Assembly: GCA_002307055.1 (NCBI GenBank)
Contig: DBTM01000058.1
Span: forward strand, 27,955-64,756
Direction of reading: 5' to 3'
Source: Clostridiales bacterium UBA1316
Lineage (GTDB): Bacteria > Bacillota > Clostridia > Oscillospirales > Oscillospiraceae
Length of the DNA: 36,802 nt
A program made the translations under genes and the position numbers. Under the pieces are notes generated by a model, which worked only from the letters and a program-made list of their open reading frames with translations, ran no database searches and was not told where the DNA came from. Positions 7,003 to 16,205 of this stretch are shown here, one piece after another (position 1 is the first letter of the stretch; the number at the start of each line of letters is the position of its first letter).

Positions 7003-8814
7003 TCAACAGGTCTCATACCACATGGACTGGGCGTTGTACATTTCGGAATAGAGGGCGCAGGTTTTCATCAGGTCTTTGTGGGGGGCGGCGGCGATGATTT
7101 TGCCTTTGTCCATGACGATGACGCGGTCGGCTTCCTTGACGGAGCCGAGGCGGTGGGTGACTATAATCGCCGTACTGTCTCTGGAAATCTCCATAAACTG
7201 CTTGAATATTCTGCTTTCTTCGATGGGGTCAATAGCGGCGGTGGGCTCGTCAAGCACGACGAGACTGTGCGTACGGTACAGGCCGCGGGCGATGGCGACG
7301 CGCTGCCACTCGCCGCCGGACAGATCAACGCCGTCAAACTCACGCGAGAGCATGGTACCGAGTCCTTCCGGGAAGGTTGCGGTGTCAAGCTCGACGCCCG
7401 CGTCTGCCAGCGCGTCGTCGACAGCGGCGGTTTTGCCAATCTCGCCGATATTGACGTTTTCCGAAAGCGTCATGAAATAGCGCTGGTATTTTTGGAACAC
7501 ACCCGACACCCCGCAGAACAGCGAGGCGCTGTCCGCCTTGGAAGAGTCCATGCCCCGCACGGTGACCGTGCCGCCGGACGGCTTGTACATGCCGATCATC
7601 AGGCGCACGAGTGTGGACTTTCCCGCGCCGTTTTCACCGACGACGGCGATTGTTTCGCCGTGCCGTATGGTAAGCGATACATTGTCAACACTCGGCGCCG
7701 TTGCGTTCGGATAGCTGAAGCTCACGTTTTGCAGGACGATACCCTGCGCGTCGTCCACGGCTTGTGCCGTTCCGCCCCGCTCGGGTAAATCCATAAAACG
7801 GACGTAATTCTGCGCCGCGCCGTAATTTTCCGCCATTTCGCCGACATGCGAGAATGCTTCGTTCATGATGCCGAACAGCAGGGATATAGAACCGAACACC
7901 GCAGCGAAGGCCCCAACGGTAATTTCACCGGCCAGCAGCGCGGTGACAAGCAGGTAAACGATCCCGCCCCACCCGGCAGCTGAAACAGCGGTCGTTATGA
8001 ACTCAATGCGGTTTTTCTTTTTATTGGCCTTCCACTCGGCGGAGGACAGCTCCCTGCAGGTGTCCAGAAGACGGCTGATAAACAGCTTGTACGCACCGAG
8101 CAGGCGGGTTTCTTTGAAAAATTCTTTAGCGGTTATCGTATTATTATAAAAATCAAACCGGCGCCGTATCGGCGCGGCTTCATCCTCAAACTTCGCCACA
8201 ATGCCGGTTTTCATGAACTGCCCGACGAGAGTCGGAACGAACACGAATAAAATCGCAAGAATAAATTTGGGGCTGACATGATTGAGATACCAGCCCATGA
8301 AGATAAAATACGGCACGTAGAAGGTAAAGATGGTAATGCCGATGTTCATGATATAAATGGCATTTCCAGCCCCGCTCTCCGCTTTATTGATTTGATCCTG
8401 CAGCTTCGTATCCTCCAGGCAGATCGGGTCAAGCCGCCCCATTTTCGCATGGATTCTCCGCGATGCTTCGCCTTGGCCTTTGGCAAACGTCACACTGTGA
8501 AGAAAGTTGTGAATACCGTTGAGCAGCTCGCGCGCGACGAAGACGGCGCCGAGCGCAATGACGGCTAAATACGCGGCCTTCGCGGGCGCGTTATAACGGA
8601 GCGCCTGCTCCACGCTGTCGTAAAACCGCTGGGTCATATAGGTGGAAAACCCCTGTGAAACACCGTGCAGTATGCTGATGAGGTTGACGACTATGTAGAG
8701 GACCGGTATGGCTGTCATATTGATTTTCAGCCCGGCCTTGACGACGCGCCAGAACGATACCTTCGGAAGCGCAGCCTCTTCCTTCTTTTTCGGAAGCGTC
8801 ATTTTCTCAGACAT
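7003..8814 (-). CDS. ABC exporter subunit B (permease-ATPase)
   Basis: A 603-residue fused exporter. Hydrophobic segments fall at about residues 35-55, 80-100, 155-200 and 275-320. The ATPase domain has Walker A GENGAGKST (393-401), signature LSGGEWQ (498-504), Walker B LVVLDEP (518-524) and H-loop His554, all intact. ATG at 8814 overlaps the upstream subunit's stop by 8 bases (ATGTCTGA) and has GAGG seven bases upstream; an in-frame ATG at 8835 lacks a ribosome site. The overlap with a second half-transporter points to a heterodimer. The SGGEWQRVAIARG wording is common in exporters next to peptide or lantibiotic loci, but no precursor peptide was found here, so the substrate is unknown. Confidence 0.93.
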   Translation of the reverse strand: MSEKMTLPKKKEEAALPKVSFWRVVKAGLKINMTAIPVLYIVVNLISILHGVSQGFSTYMTQRFYDSVEQALRYNAPAKAAYLAVIALGAVFVARELLNGIHNFLHSVTFAKGQGEASRRIHAKMGRLDPICLEDTKLQDQINKAESGAGNAIYIMNIGITIFTFYVPYFIFMGWYLNHVSPKFILAILFVFVPTLVGQFMKTGIVAKFEDEAAPIRRRFDFYNNTITAKEFFKETRLLGAYKLFISRLLDTCRELSSAEWKANKKKNRIEFITTAVSAAGWGGIVYLLVTALLAGEITVGAFAAVFGSISLLFGIMNEAFSHVGEMAENYGAAQNYVRFMDLPERGGTAQAVDDAQGIVLQNVSFSYPNATAPSVDNVSLTIRHGETIAVVGENGAGKSTLVRLMIGMYKPSGGTVTVRGMDSSKADSASLFCGVSGVFQKYQRYFMTLSENVNIGEIGKTAAVDDALADAGVELDTATFPEGLGTMLSREFDGVDLSGGEWQRVAIARGLYRTHSLVVLDEPTAAIDPIEESRIFKQFMEISRDSTAIIVTHRLGSVKEADRVIVMDKGKIIAAAPHKDLMKTCALYSEMYNAQSMWYETC

Positions 8815-10627
8815 AGAGTGCCTCTCTTTCCTCATCGCTGTCGGCGTACCACGCAGCCTGCGCGCTGTACATTTCCGCGTACAAGCCAGACAGTTCCATC
8901 AGCTGGCTATGGCTGCCTTTTTCGGTAATACGGCCGTCAGCGAGGACATAAATGATATCGGCGAGCTTTGTTGAGCCGAGGCGGTGGCTGATAAAAATCG
9001 TGGTCTTGCCGTTGGATATCTGCTCAAACTGCGAGTAGACACGGCTTTCGCTGAGGGGGTCAAGCGCGGCGGTAGGCTCGTCAAGGATACGCAGCGGCGC
9101 GGTGCTCACGAGAGAGCGCGCCATTGCCACGCGCTGCCACTCACCGCCGGATATATCCACACCGTCCTTATAAATTTTACCGAGGTACGACTGCACGCCG
9201 TCGGGCAGCTTCGCCGCCGTCTCCGTCAATCCGACGAGCTTGATTGCGTCTGAAACGGCCTGCTCATCTGTGTTGACCGAGCCGATGGCGATATTGTCAT
9301 ACAGGCTGAAGCTGTAGCGCGCGAAATCCTGATAGACGACGGTTGACAGCCCCTTAAGCTCCGCCTGCGAATACTCTCGCAGAGAACGGCCATCGACATT
9401 AATTTCTCCGGTGTAATTCGTATACAGCCCTGTCAGAAGCTTGGTGATCGTCGTTTTGCCCGCGCCGTTAATCCCGACAAAGGAGTAGTGCCCACCCCTT
9501 TGAATTTCAAAGGATAGATCATCCAATATAAGCTTGTCCGTCCCGGGGTAGGAAAAACTCACATGCTCAAACGATATTCTTTCAAAACGCATATCCGGCG
9601 CCGGCAGAACCTCGGCGCCGTCTACCGTTTCCAGAGCCATGAATTTCGTCAGGTCGCGGAGATATTCTTTTTTGGCGGCGATCTCCTGTATTTGATTGTT
9701 GATTCCCCAGGCTAAAGACGAAACCAGGTTGAAAATACCGCCCATGAGCGCGATAAACATACCGTAATCAATGCTTTTATTAAGGACGGACGGTATCATC
9801 GACAGCATCGTAGCGACGGCGATGACAGAACTGAACACACCGCCCGCTTTCTGCTTGAGAAAGTTTTTAAAGGTCACCCACTGCTGAATTTTCCGCGCGG
9901 TGTGGTAGCGCTCCATGTAGGTCGCGTTCAGCGCGTCCGTGTAGCCGTAAACGGTTCGCTCCTCAACGGCTTCGCGGGATTTCAGAACCTGCGAAAGATA
10001 TCCGGCGCGCCGGTTGATTTTTGAGGTTTCGCGCTGCGACTCATAGCTTCGCTCTCCGGCCTTTTTGGCGATGAGCATGAGCGGCACGGCGGACGCAACG
10101 ATGATGAGTCCGGCCCACCACGTGTGTGAGGCTATTGTCACGATCACGCCCAAAGCGGACAGCGCCTGCCCGGCCAGAGCTAAAACCGCGTTGAAGCACG
10201 CGTAAATCTCGCTGTCAAACTTCGGCACAACACGGCTGATGAGATCGGCGGTATCCTGATTTTCAATATGCCGGTACGACAGCGCCGCGACGCGCGCGAT
10301 AATCTCCGGACGAAGCCGGCGCCGGAGATATATAGTCCTCCGGCAATTGATATAACTCATGAGGACGATATTGACGAGCGTCTGATAGAGCATCACGCCC
10401 AGCAGACCGGCAATGGGAAAGGCGATCGCTCCGAGCGCACGCGTCCCCGCGGCGACGCCAAGCGCGGCGTTGATAAAACCGGCGGTGGCAAAAATAGTCA
10501 AGGTGGGGCATGACGCGTTCAAGAAGCCTGCAAGCAGCGCGACGGTTGTGTAAAAAGGGCTGGCGCGCCACATCAGCAGCATTAAATCCAGGCTTTTATA
10601 TTCTTTTTTTTGAAGTATATTTTTCAC
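8807..10627 (-). CDS. ABC exporter subunit A (permease-ATPase)
   Basis: A 606-residue half-transporter starting at GTG 10627, with AGGAAAGGA upstream. It has a transmembrane domain (residues about 25-320) and an ATPase with Walker A GINGAGKT (385-392), signature ISGGEWQ (492-498), Walker B LRILDEP (512-518) and H-loop His548. All catalytic residues are present, so both sites of the heterodimer could be active. It is the first gene of a two-gene operon with its own promoter at 10663-10691. It is divergent from the secreted stalk-domain protein at 10968, with about 340 bases between them. Confidence 0.93.
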   Translation of the reverse strand: MKNILQKKEYKSLDLMLLMWRASPFYTTVALLAGFLNASCPTLTIFATAGFINAALGVAAGTRALGAIAFPIAGLLGVMLYQTLVNIVLMSYINCRRTIYLRRRLRPEIIARVAALSYRHIENQDTADLISRVVPKFDSEIYACFNAVLALAGQALSALGVIVTIASHTWWAGLIIVASAVPLMLIAKKAGERSYESQRETSKINRRAGYLSQVLKSREAVEERTVYGYTDALNATYMERYHTARKIQQWVTFKNFLKQKAGGVFSSVIAVATMLSMIPSVLNKSIDYGMFIALMGGIFNLVSSLAWGINNQIQEIAAKKEYLRDLTKFMALETVDGAEVLPAPDMRFERISFEHVSFSYPGTDKLILDDLSFEIQRGGHYSFVGINGAGKTTITKLLTGLYTNYTGEINVDGRSLREYSQAELKGLSTVVYQDFARYSFSLYDNIAIGSVNTDEQAVSDAIKLVGLTETAAKLPDGVQSYLGKIYKDGVDISGGEWQRVAMARSLVSTAPLRILDEPTAALDPLSESRVYSQFEQISNGKTTIFISHRLGSTKLADIIYVLADGRITEKGSHSQLMELSGLYAEMYSAQAAWYADSDEEREALYV

Positions 10628-10662
10628 TTAAACAAGCTGTCCTTTCCTGATGTTCTAATGGC

Positions 10663-10691
10663 ATTATAAAGCAATTATTCCCATATATCAA
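10663..10691 (-). promoter_or_regulatory. Promoter of the heterodimeric ABC exporter
   Basis: Minus strand TTGATA (10691-10686), 17-base spacer, TATAAT (10668-10663), about 35 bases before the GTG start. No obvious operator was seen around it. Confidence 0.8.
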
Positions 10692-10816
10692 CCAACTGTT
10701 TCACTATCGGGCATCAGCTGCAAGCTGTAATAATGCAAGCATCATTATGATAAAAAGCACCCCGCCCACCTTGATTTTTCACTATGTTTTTTTATGTACA
10801 TTATGTGAATTTTTTA

Positions 10817-10845
10817 TTGACAAACTATGAATAAATGGCTATAGT
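10817..10845 (+). promoter_or_regulatory. Promoter of the stalk-domain secreted protein
   Basis: TTGACA (10817-10822), 17-base spacer, TATAGT (10840-10845). Transcription would start near 10852, leaving a leader of about 115 bases before the ATG at 10968. The rest of the 10628-10967 gap shows no further gene apart from a possible small upstream frame. Confidence 0.8.
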
Positions 10846-10885
10846 TAACAACACAGGGAAACAGGTATGTGCTAGAATTGGTGGA

Positions 10886-10966
10886 ATGAATAAAAACAGC
10901 AAAATCGCATTATTCCTTAGCTCTACTTACTGTCCACAATTTCTGATTAATGAAAGGGAGTTATGA
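10886..10966 (+). CDS. Possible 26-residue upstream leader frame
   Basis: An ATG at 10886 with GGTGG just before it opens 26 codons (MNKNSKIALFLSS to INEREL) whose TGA ends two bases before the ATG of the secreted protein. The close stop-start spacing would allow translational coupling. The ribosome site is too close to the ATG to be convincing and the peptide matches nothing recognised, so this may be chance. Confidence 0.25.
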   Translation: MNKNSKIALFLSSTYCPQFLINEREL

Positions 10967-10967
10967 A

Positions 10968-12077
10968 ATGAAGAAGAAAGTACTCGCACTCGTTCTTGTC
11001 TTGGTCTTATTGGTGGCATTGGCGCCAATGGCATTGGCTGATAGCGTAACTGTCAATGTCAGTGTCAGCGTTACCGGCAAACTCGTGGTTGCCGCACAGC
11101 CTGTTACACTCACCGATGACGTGACTGTACAAGGCGCAATCATCGCAGCACACAAGGCATATTATTCCGGCGGCGAAGCTGGCTATGCAGCCGGTATTGA
11201 CAAAACCTACAATATGTTCCTTATCAATACATGCTGGGGTGTTACCACAGTTCCTTATGTTATTCAAAACAACGGCATGCTCGTTACAACCGCTGATACC
11301 GCTCCGGTTGCCAACGGCGACAATATTATCCTCTGCCTGACAGACGATACCACAAAAGCTGCGACGCCTGTTACGATGAGCTCAACGGTTACCGGCGATA
11401 AAGCAACGGTAACAGCGACATCCTGGAAACTCGACTTTACAACATTTACATACTCCTCCACTCCGCTTGCCAACGCAGCGGTTGTTGACTCGACGGGCGC
11501 GGCGCTGGGGACTACAGATGCCACCGGTTCCGCCACTGTTGCCACACCGAAAAACGGTATTGTTTGCATCGACGGTCTTGCCGCTATCAATGTGAACGGC
11601 GTTACTGCCGCAGCAGCTTCACCGTCTCCGTCAACAACACCGGCAGCCACTCAGCAGGCAGTTTCCAATTTTGCAACCGTCACGTTAAACGGCGTTGCTG
11701 TTTCTTTTGATTCCTATGTTATCAATCAAGAAACTTATTTCAAGCTTCGCGATATCGCTTATAAACTCAATGGTACAGCGAAGCAATTCGGTGTTGGCTG
11801 GGATGGCGCGAAAAATGCCATTAGCCTCACGAGCAATACCGCATATACAGCCGACGGCAGTGAAATGGCCAGCAAAGGCAGCGGAACAAAGACAGCAACT
11901 CCGACAAGCTCAGCAATTTATCTTGACGGCAAGCTCGTCACCTTCACCGCGTACACCATCGGCCAGAACAACTATTTCAGACTCCGCGATTTAGGCAAGA
12001 CCTTCGACTTCGGCGTATCCTGGGACGATGCAAGCAAAACAGTTAAGATCGACACCTCCACGGGATATACGGCATAA
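10968..12077 (+). CDS. Secreted protein with N-terminal beta domain and copper-amine-oxidase-like stalk domain
   Basis: 369 residues, with AAAGGGAG upstream of ATG 10968. Signal peptide: MKKK, a hydrophobic core, then cleavage likely after ALA24. Residues about 25-125 form a beta-rich domain (VSVSVTGKLVVAAQPVTL, AHKAYYSGGEAGY, CWGVTTVPYVI, GDNIIL). A small Ig-like segment follows, ending GIVCIDGLAAINV, then a Ser/Pro/Thr linker. Residues about 230-369 are two stalk repeats (YFKLRDIAYKLNG; YFRLRDLGKTFDFGVSWDD) of the copper amine oxidase N-terminal-like type found on Firmicute cell surfaces. No sortase motif or transmembrane anchor is visible. A larger paralogue with two N-terminal units lies at 27.7 kb. 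Surface binding or assembly is likely; no enzyme motif was seen. Confidence 0.85.
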   Translation: MKKKVLALVLVLVLLVALAPMALADSVTVNVSVSVTGKLVVAAQPVTLTDDVTVQGAIIAAHKAYYSGGEAGYAAGIDKTYNMFLINTCWGVTTVPYVIQNNGMLVTTADTAPVANGDNIILCLTDDTTKAATPVTMSSTVTGDKATVTATSWKLDFTTFTYSSTPLANAAVVDSTGAALGTTDATGSATVATPKNGIVCIDGLAAINVNGVTAAAASPSPSTTPAATQQAVSNFATVTLNGVAVSFDSYVINQETYFKLRDIAYKLNGTAKQFGVGWDGAKNAISLTSNTAYTADGSEMASKGSGTKTATPTSSAIYLDGKLVTFTAYTIGQNNYFRLRDLGKTFDFGVSWDDASKTVKIDTSTGYTA

Positions 12078-12125
12078 CACAGGGTTTGTTATAAACCGCA
12101 CGCGTTAAAATCTATAAACCATAAA

Positions 12126-12164
12126 AAACAGGGTATTGCAGCTTTTGAGCGCAATACCCTGTTT
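12126..12164. terminator. Bidirectional terminator, repeat-family copy R1
   Basis: AAACAGGGTATTGC (12126-12139) and its exact complement (12151-12164) form a 14-base-pair stem with A-rich and T-rich flanks on both strands. It lies between two convergent genes and its right arm overlaps the stop codon (12163-12165) of the radical SAM gene. Confidence 0.88.
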
Positions 12165-13404
12165 AATTGCCAGCATTCGGTTCGTCTGCCGTCAATGAAT
12201 CGTTTATGGACAATTCGTCATGCCCGGAGCTCAAAACAGACCGGAGTTCCGGGGAAAGCATGATGTTTCCGCCCTGATACTGCCCGTTGCACAGAATAAA
12301 ATAGATGCTTCTTTTAAGAGATATCCGCATTTTTTTTAATAGGTCGTGGGTTATTGTGCAGTGCCTGCGGGCTTCTATGATGCGCTTTGCGTACGTTATT
12401 CCGATACCGGGGATACGGATGAGCGTGTCAAAGTCCGCTTTATTGACTTCAACAGGATACATGTCCATATGCCTTAAAGCCCAGGCTGCTTTGGGGTCAA
12501 TATCTTCGTATAAATTCGGCTCAGCCTGGGGTGTCACATCATCGGGAGAAAAGCCGTAGAGCTGTATGAGCCGGTCCGCCTGATACAGCCGTGCCATCCG
12601 CCAGTAGGGCGTTTTCGTCAGCTGCAAATCCTCAGCTTCATAGCCTTTCGCCTCATGCCGGTATTGAAATGCCGTGTAATATACCCTCTTCAAGCGGTAT
12701 TTTTTATAAAGCGCGTTCGACAGTGTCATGATAACGCGGTCATCCTCATTTGTGCTGCCCGCCATGAGCTGAGTCGTCTGCGAGGCTGCGAATTTTCGCC
12801 TGTCATATTTGGCGCTGAGAATCTGCTCGGCAATATTGCCCATCGGTGTCAGTATATTCGTCTTGTTTTTCTGCTTGGCAATGCGCTCGTAACCGGAGCT
12901 CTGAGCAACCTCAATATTCACGCTCAAACGATTGGCGTACTTCCCTGTCCGTTCAATCAGCAGCGGATCGGCACCCGGCATCACCTTCGCGTGAATAAAG
13001 CCCTGATAGCTGTACGCCTCGCGCATGATCCGGACGCTTTCAGCCAGCAGCTCCTGCGTGTAATCGGCATTTTTATAGATAGCGGACGTGACAAAAACAC
13101 CATTTTTGTTTTTTATCGCCTCGTCTACTGCCAGCTTTGCAAGCTCAGACGGCGTATAGCAATAATTATGCCGTTCTTCCCGGCTGCAGCGGCAGCCGCA
13201 ATAGGCACAGTTAAAAATGCACGCGCTCGATAAAAACATTTTCGGTATCTTCGGCGGCGCGGGCCTGCTCTTAATATCAGCCGCGCACAGCAAAGCCGTA
13301 TTCTCAGCCTCGCTGTCAACGCCAACCTCGTACAAGGCGTCATCATTCATCAAAATCAGCTTCTCTTGGGTGCTTAACTCCTTGGGTATGATAATATTCG
13401 GCAT
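12163..13404 (-). CDS. Putative DNA modification/repair radical SAM protein
   Basis: 413 residues. The radical SAM cluster motif CIFNCAYC gives Cys62, Cys66 and Cys69, preceded by the PKIPKMFLSSA strand, and a helix-hairpin-helix (IRIPGIGITYAKRIIEARR) near residue 345 suggests DNA contact. The combination and length fit the family annotated as putative DNA modification/repair radical SAM protein (TIGR03916 type). That family is normally encoded next to a uracil-DNA-glycosylase-like partner (TIGR03915 type); none is adjacent here. ATG 13404 has GGAG upstream; an earlier in-frame start has no ribosome site. Terminated by R1. Confidence 0.85.
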   Translation of the reverse strand: MPNIIIPKELSTQEKLILMNDDALYEVGVDSEAENTALLCAADIKSRPAPPKIPKMFLSSACIFNCAYCGCRCSREERHNYCYTPSELAKLAVDEAIKNKNGVFVTSAIYKNADYTQELLAESVRIMREAYSYQGFIHAKVMPGADPLLIERTGKYANRLSVNIEVAQSSGYERIAKQKNKTNILTPMGNIAEQILSAKYDRRKFAASQTTQLMAGSTNEDDRVIMTLSNALYKKYRLKRVYYTAFQYRHEAKGYEAEDLQLTKTPYWRMARLYQADRLIQLYGFSPDDVTPQAEPNLYEDIDPKAAWALRHMDMYPVEVNKADFDTLIRIPGIGITYAKRIIEARRHCTITHDLLKKMRISLKRSIYFILCNGQYQGGNIMLSPELRSVLSSGHDELSINDSLTADEPNAGN

Positions 13405-13578
13405 AAAATGGCTCCTATACAAATATAGCGCTCATAATAATATTTGATTTTAGTTTAATAATAACACCCCTATTGTCCGATAAGCGATACTCTCATAAAA
13501 TGCCGCAGCGGCGCGTACATAATTATCACTTGCGGGGGTAAAATACTTTAGCAATTACCATAAATGGAGGAAACAGAT

Positions 13579-13743
13579 ATGAATATGAAGCATAATTCAA
13601 GCATCGGCTGCTCCGTCACCGAATGCAACTATCACTGCAAAGAGGATAACTACTGTACACTGGACAAAATCAATGTCGTCAAGCATTCCCCGACAGCCGA
13701 GACTGTCGAATGCACAGACTGCGGCAGCTTTAAGAAAGTCTGA
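13579..13743 (+). CDS. DUF1540-family small Cys-rich protein
   Basis: A 54-residue protein starting at ATG 13579 behind GGAGG. It reads IGCSVTECNYHC, CTLDKINVVKH, ECTDCGSF, the spacing of cysteines and the C-T-L-x-x-I-x-V core expected of DUF1540, probably a metal-binding peptide. In Clostridia such peptides are often made during sporulation (family knowledge). It stands alone between divergent and convergent neighbours and is followed by terminator R2 13 bases after its stop. Confidence 0.85.
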   Translation: MNMKHNSSIGCSVTECNYHCKEDNYCTLDKINVVKHSPTAETVECTDCGSFKKV

Positions 13744-13755
13744 TTAAGCCGCAAA

Positions 13756-13796
13756 AAACAGGGTATTGCATGATTGTAAAATGCAATACCCTGTTT
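13756..13796. terminator. Bidirectional terminator, repeat-family copy R2
   Basis: AAACAGGGTATTGCAT (13756-13771) and its exact complement (13781-13796), 16 base pairs, loop of 9 bases, with A and T tracts outside. It lies between the convergent DUF1540 and SGNH hydrolase genes. Confidence 0.9.
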
Positions 13797-13821
13797 ATTA
13801 ACTAATTTGATGCGTACTGCT

Positions 13822-14451
13822 TTAAACTGTCGCCGCCGTTTTCTGTAAGAGCTGAATATCATCCTCCGTGAGCTTCACGGAAAGGGTGTCCGTTTCGATA
13901 TACGGCGGAAGCTTTAACGGGTCGATACCGAAGATCGTCTTGGCCAGGACACAGACATTGAGATAGGCGCCCCGCGCGTTTTGGTGCGCGCCGTCCTCGA
14001 AATAGAGGTCTATGACGCCGCGGAGCTTGTGCCAGGCGGCGCCGCATGGTGCCAAAAGGCTCCCCGGGCATAAAGCTTGGAGAGACGCAAACGCGTCGTC
14101 TATGATTTTCTGGCCGTCCGGATTGTTTCTCTCCGCCCATGTATTCATTAAAACGGCGGTGGAACCGGCCGCGTTGATCGCCTCGAACAGCTCCAGCCCC
14201 TGTTCAATAAGGGGTTCGGCACCGGCAAAGGGGTGCGACTTCTGCTGCAGGACCACATAGTCATAGCCGCCGAAACGGATATTCGGCAGCGCGCAAAAGG
14301 AGGATAAATGCCAGCGCAAATCACAACCCGGGTGGGTAATCATCACAGCCTGAACATCAATTCCCGCCTGCTTGCAGACGGCTGTAAACAGCCACGGCAG
14401 ATTTTCAACAAAGGTGTGACTGTTGCCGATAAATAATACTTTATAGCTCAT
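13822..14451 (-). CDS. SGNH/GDSL-type hydrolase
   Basis: 209 residues. The N-terminal block reads VLFIGNSHTFVENLP, a GNSHT variant of the GDS nucleophile block, and the C-terminal block has DGAHQNARGAYL, giving the Asp-x-x-His pair. YDYVVLQQKSH and LMNTWAERN fit the middle blocks. Likely an intracellular esterase or lipase-like hydrolase, since no signal peptide is seen. Its ATG overlaps the methyltransferase stop by 4 bases (ATGA), so they are coupled. The substrate is unknown. Confidence 0.78.
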   Translation of the reverse strand: MSYKVLFIGNSHTFVENLPWLFTAVCKQAGIDVQAVMITHPGCDLRWHLSSFCALPNIRFGGYDYVVLQQKSHPFAGAEPLIEQGLELFEAINAAGSTAVLMNTWAERNNPDGQKIIDDAFASLQALCPGSLLAPCGAAWHKLRGVIDLYFEDGAHQNARGAYLNVCVLAKTIFGIDPLKLPPYIETDTLSVKLTEDDIQLLQKTAATV

Positions 14452-15196
14452 CTCTTTATCGCCTCCACGATCCATTCATAATCGCCTTCCCGCCAAGGCT
14501 CCCTCTCGCGGTTTTTAAATTCATTCTGCACGGTGAAGCCGCACCTGTCAAGTACCGAAAGCATTAAATCCCGCTCGTAATACCGCAGGCTGATGGAATA
14601 CGGTATCCTTTCGATTCCGCTCCCGGTTTCAATCACGACGGTCTGGTTTATGTGGTTTATCTTTGTTTCCGCGTCGTAATAGCCCTCGTGCTCTTTCCAC
14701 ACCTTTTTGTCCGTATAATTGGGTACTCTCGGCTGAAAAGTACGCTTGTCGTGCTGAAACGATTCGCCGCTCGGCAATGTCAGCTCCAGCACAGCGGCGC
14801 CGCCCGGGCGCAGCTGCGCATGGATGGCGCTCAGCGCCTTCTGCACCTCGTCTATCGAAGGCAGCAGATGCAGGTCCTGCTTTTCGACGTATGTAAAATC
14901 ATACGGCGCGTCTTCAAACGAAAAGCCGCATATATCCGCGACATACATTTTTAAGTTTTCGATGCTGCCGATACGGCGCTTGCCTTCGTCAATCATTTCC
15001 TCTGTAATATCAAACGCGGTCACATCAAACCCGTGCCGCGCCAGATACGCACCCGTCAGCCCCAAGGCGCACATGGGAATAAGCACCTTTTTCCGTACCG
15101 GCCTGCGTAGGCGCGCCAGTACTCATACTCGGGCGTGTTGTCATAACCATCCCAGTCCCAGACCTTTGCGATATTTTTATAGCTGTCGTTTTTCAT
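14448..15196 (-). pseudogene. Class I SAM methyltransferase with a single-base frameshift
   Basis: From ATG 15196, behind AAGGAG, the frame reads MKNDSYKNIAKVWDWDGYDN to YAGRYGK and then breaks. The continuation in the next frame is VLIPMCALGLTGAYLARHGFDVTAFDITEEM, a SAM-binding motif I-II region, followed by a normal methyltransferase to 14448. The break is at a run of five T on the plus strand (15088-15092). One extra base there would restore a 249-residue protein, since the span of 749 bases is one short of a multiple of three. It may be a genuine mutation, a sequencing error or slippage. Middle gene of a methyltransferase/methyltransferase/SGNH operon. Confidence 0.8.
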
Positions 15197-15247
15197 AATA
15201 TAGTTCTCCTTAAATATGCTGCAAAGCAATAAATCGGATGCAGCTTA

Positions 15248-16081
15248 TTATAATAATAGTTTTTCCGCCGTCATACTCAGCAAATCCGGCAGCGCCGCCA
15301 TGGGGTTGACATGCCAGTCGTACATGCGTTCGACCTCCGCTTTGCTGTAAGTATGCTCCGGCTCGGCCAGCTTCTGCATGAGGGGTATCCAATCGGGGTC
15401 CTCATAATTAATCTCGGCATTCATTTCCTCCATATGGCGCAGGATCAGACCGGCATCGAGCATGGCGTTCACAATATCCTGTATACGCCAGCCGAAGGTT
15501 ACCTCTATGTCGCTCTCAAAAGGACCTGTGCTTGAATACGGTTTAATGACGGTTAATTGCTCAAGATTATTGCCGTCGAAGGGCCGGCAGAACGGATGAA
15601 TCTCGTACATGATGTAAACCGCGCCGGGCTTCATGATTCGATGAACAGCGCGGTACATTCCCGGCAGGTCGTTGATCCAGACATGCACGCCGTTGGAGGT
15701 ATAGACGAAATCGTATGTATCGGACGGCACAGACTCAAGCGTCATGGTGTCGGCTTGGATAAACTCGATATCCAGCCCATGCCTCTTTGCTGCAATTTCG
15801 GCATTTGCCAGCTGGTTCTCGGATATATCGCAGGAGGTCACGCGTGCGCCGAGCCGCGCGAAGGCAAAAACCGCGTGGTTATCGCCGCTCGACGGCACGC
15901 AGACGCGCTTGCCTTTAAGTGACGGTAACGCGGCGTTAATCAACGCCCACGTCGTGTGATGGAAAGCGCTCGCGGGGTTATTCAGTATGATGTTTATTTT
16001 TTCATCGTTATGAAATTCCGCGGCATAACGCGCCGCGCCGCCGTTCCAGCTTTGGCGGTTTTTATCTGCAATCGGGTTCAT
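15248..16081 (-). CDS. Class I SAM-dependent methyltransferase
   Basis: 277 residues behind AAGGAG. A SAM-binding fold is visible: GKRVCVPSSGDNHAVFAFARLGARVTSCDIS (motif I region, with SSGDN in place of the usual Gly-rich loop), IEFIQADTM, then YDFVYTSNGVHVWINDLPGMYRAVHRIMKPGAVYIMYE. Related proteins are small-molecule methyltransferases; the substrate is unknown. It is the first gene of a likely operon, with 51 bases before the next methyltransferase. Confidence 0.85.
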   Translation of the reverse strand: MNPIADKNRQSWNGGAARYAAEFHNDEKINIILNNPASAFHHTTWALINAALPSLKGKRVCVPSSGDNHAVFAFARLGARVTSCDISENQLANAEIAAKRHGLDIEFIQADTMTLESVPSDTYDFVYTSNGVHVWINDLPGMYRAVHRIMKPGAVYIMYEIHPFCRPFDGNNLEQLTVIKPYSSTGPFESDIEVTFGWRIQDIVNAMLDAGLILRHMEEMNAEINYEDPDWIPLMQKLAEPEHTYSKAEVERMYDWHVNPMAALPDLLSMTAEKLLL

Positions 16082-16146
16082 TTTATATTTCTCCTTAGAA
16101 TTAAATATGACTATCGTGATGAATCAGCATTCGAGCATCTCCGCTT

Positions 16147-16172
16147 GTCATTCCCGCGCAGGCGGGAATGAC
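16147..16172. repeat. Short palindromic repeat with ATTCCC-N8-GGGAAT core
   Basis: A perfect inverted repeat with 11-base arms (GTCATTCCCGC / GCGGGAATGAC) and a 4-base loop. The ATTCCC-N8-GGGAAT core has the same layout as the dRS3 repeats of Neisseria and REP-like elements of many genomes. Only one copy is in the window. Confidence 0.6.
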
Positions 16173-16205
16173 AGACGCGTAACCCGGTAATGCTGAGTTA
16201 GCGCG

